A DNA stretch of 64,000 bases from Asparagopsis taxiformis (taxonomy: Eukaryota; Rhodophyta; Florideophyceae; Bonnemaisoniales; Bonnemaisoniaceae), in assembly GCA_030407315.1 (NCBI GenBank), contig JALQPE010000787.1, forward strand, positions 1-64,000, in the 5' to 3' direction. Position numbers and translations under genes: made by a program. Numbering within the stretch: the first letter of the stretch is position 1; every line of letters starts with the position of its first letter. Below are positions 62,741 through 64,000 of this stretch, piece by piece. The notes beneath the pieces were generated by a model, which ran no database searches, was not told where the DNA came from, and saw only the letters and a program-made list of their open reading frames with translations.

Positions 62741-62981
62741 GGTGAAATGCTGGTCTGGTTTTGAATTGCTTGCATAGACGTCTTGAGGAATGCATCGCCC
62801 TCGGTAGAATGAGAAATGAAATATTTTAGCTCTGGCATGACGCTTTTCGAGCTTGATCTGTGTTGAATAAATTGCGGATCCATGCCTGAAAGCGTCGATT
62901 CAGACGAGGTGGCGAGTAATTCTCAAATGTCGGGTAAAGCTCCTCTCACTCTGGACCCTGACCGATCAAAAATTATCATCT
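62741..62981. other. Short spacer 3' of the plastid-type gene
   Basis: Between the stop codon and the 3' end of the minus-strand tRNA-Ala. Nothing recognised. Confidence 0.5.
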
Positions 62982-63054
62982 GGATCTGCCGGGCTTCGAT
63001 CCCGGTACCTCTCGCATGCTAAGCGAGCACTCTACCAATTGAGCTACAGACCCT
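62982..63054 (-). tRNA. trnA: tRNA-Ala (anticodon AGC)
   Basis: The minus strand gives a full cloverleaf. The acceptor GGGTCTG pairs with CAGATCC with one G-U, and the discriminator is A. The D arm is GCTC/GAGT with loop AATTGGTA. The anticodon stem CTCGC/GCGAG carries loop TTAGCAT, and the T arm is CCGGG/CCCGG with TTCGATC read as ATCGAAG on the complement. The anticodon AGC is the usual eukaryotic A34 (inosine) form. No intron and no encoded CCA. Confidence 0.95.
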
Positions 63055-64000
63055 CACACGACTGAACGCCTGATGGGGCTATGGAATGAAACAAATTTAA
63101 AGGTATGAATCCCATGTTACCAACCACTAACCAAATACCTCCAGCAAAGCGGTGGTCGATAATCGTCTCTTTTTTATATTTTTAATGCTTGAAACGTTTA
63201 CAAAACCATCTCGTCAACGAATGTGAGCCAAGTTTCCGAGAAATTGTGAATGCATTCAGCGACCACGTGCAACTTGCACTGCCATGTATATCGCTTGTGT
63301 GTCTGTATTATTGTAAACTGCTCTCGTGCAAAATGTGTAACGCAACTTTCGATATGCAGACAAGTTACATGATCACCAACTGCCGAAGCAAATAGTAGAT
63401 GTGCTGAGAATAATGGTGATCGCGCAATTCCAGTTGAATGAAAAAGCGTGCGTCGTCTACACTAATATTTACACGTTTGTGGAACCGTCTACAATCGACG
63501 CAAGGAAAGTAGCAAATGTATTTGCAATGGCTCATTCGCAGAAAAGGCACCAATGCCTTTTTTCGGCGCTGACCAGCGTTCCATTGGGTTCTGTCTGCGA
63601 GCAGTCCGATTGCACAGCGCATCGCCTCGAGCAACGCACAACTATGTGAACCAAGGATGGAACATGGCTTTGAATCATGACATGTGGAGCATGTCACATG
63701 CTCGAACAAGTGCACAAATATGACAGCGAACATGCTGCTGAATGCAAGTCCATAACGTCGACACCATTGTCAAGTTTGCGGTGGATGGAAAACGTAGCGA
63801 ATGACGCGGCTGGTTACAGTGGGGTCGTCGCGCAAGACGAATGAGTCAGGCGAGGCGACTTGTCAACGGTGCGTACTCGCAGTAATCGCGGCACATAACC
63901 CATTAGCCTCGAGTGGTGCGATCGTCTGGCAAATGATGTTTGTTCGCGCAAGCGCCCTCGAAAGCAGTTCAGTGCAGTACTCAATATCGAGAAAATATTT
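63055..64000. other. Region without a recognisable gene up to the window edge
   Basis: Two opposing frames (63365-63733 minus, 63401-63649 plus) overlap and neither has domain features. No RNA gene or repeat recognised. Confidence 0.5.

Overview
This window is eukaryotic nuclear DNA, most likely from a red alga (a Chondrus-like florideophyte fits best). Almost every gene is a single open exon. Only two introns are visible; both are short GT-AG introns and one carries a perfect TACTAAC branch site. Organellar products (SmpB, PRPP amidotransferase, P5C reductase, a HEAT-like protein) carry N-terminal presequences. Decayed LTR and DNA transposons lie between islands of intact genes. The assignment to red algae rests on this combination and is an inference; no species-diagnostic gene is present.

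Layout. 1-10.9 kb is transposon territory: a decayed ParB-like gene between inverted palindromic repeats (1-4.7 kb), a frameshifted DDE transposase of the tnp2/Plavaka type (5.1-8.6 kb), a hairpin element at 9.6 kb and a dense cluster of ACTGTC/GACAGT repeats at 10.4-10.9 kb. 10.9-16.6 kb holds nested fragments of LTR retrotransposons, mostly gag pieces on the minus strand. From 18 kb on there is a gene island: two single-pass membrane proteins of unknown role, a multi-Tudor-like nuclear protein, P5C reductase, a nucleotide-sugar/triose-phosphate-family transporter, a LURP-one-like protein, tRNA-Thr, PRPP amidotransferase, and an MGRN1/LOG2-type RING E3.

37.7-50.4 kb is the most striking part: five related, separately encoded, membrane-anchored trypsin-fold (S1A) proteins at about 1-1.5 kb spacing. 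All have a signal peptide, a protease domain, one C-terminal transmembrane helix and a cytoplasmic tail. Four keep the His-Asp-Ser triad but differ at the S1 specificity position; the fifth has lost the catalytic His and the activation site and looks like a pseudoprotease. Two or three share an extra N-terminal domain that I do not recognise.

52-63 kb returns to conserved cellular genes: a DEAD-box helicase, a RING-H2 membrane E3, a nuclear gene for SmpB (partner of tmRNA), a Mei2-type RNA-binding protein, a polytopic membrane protein, a plastid-type HEAT-like protein and tRNA-Ala. Three conserved genes (the MGRN1-like E3, the helicase and Mei2) are each interrupted by a one-base frame change, which points to consensus errors at least as much as to real mutations.
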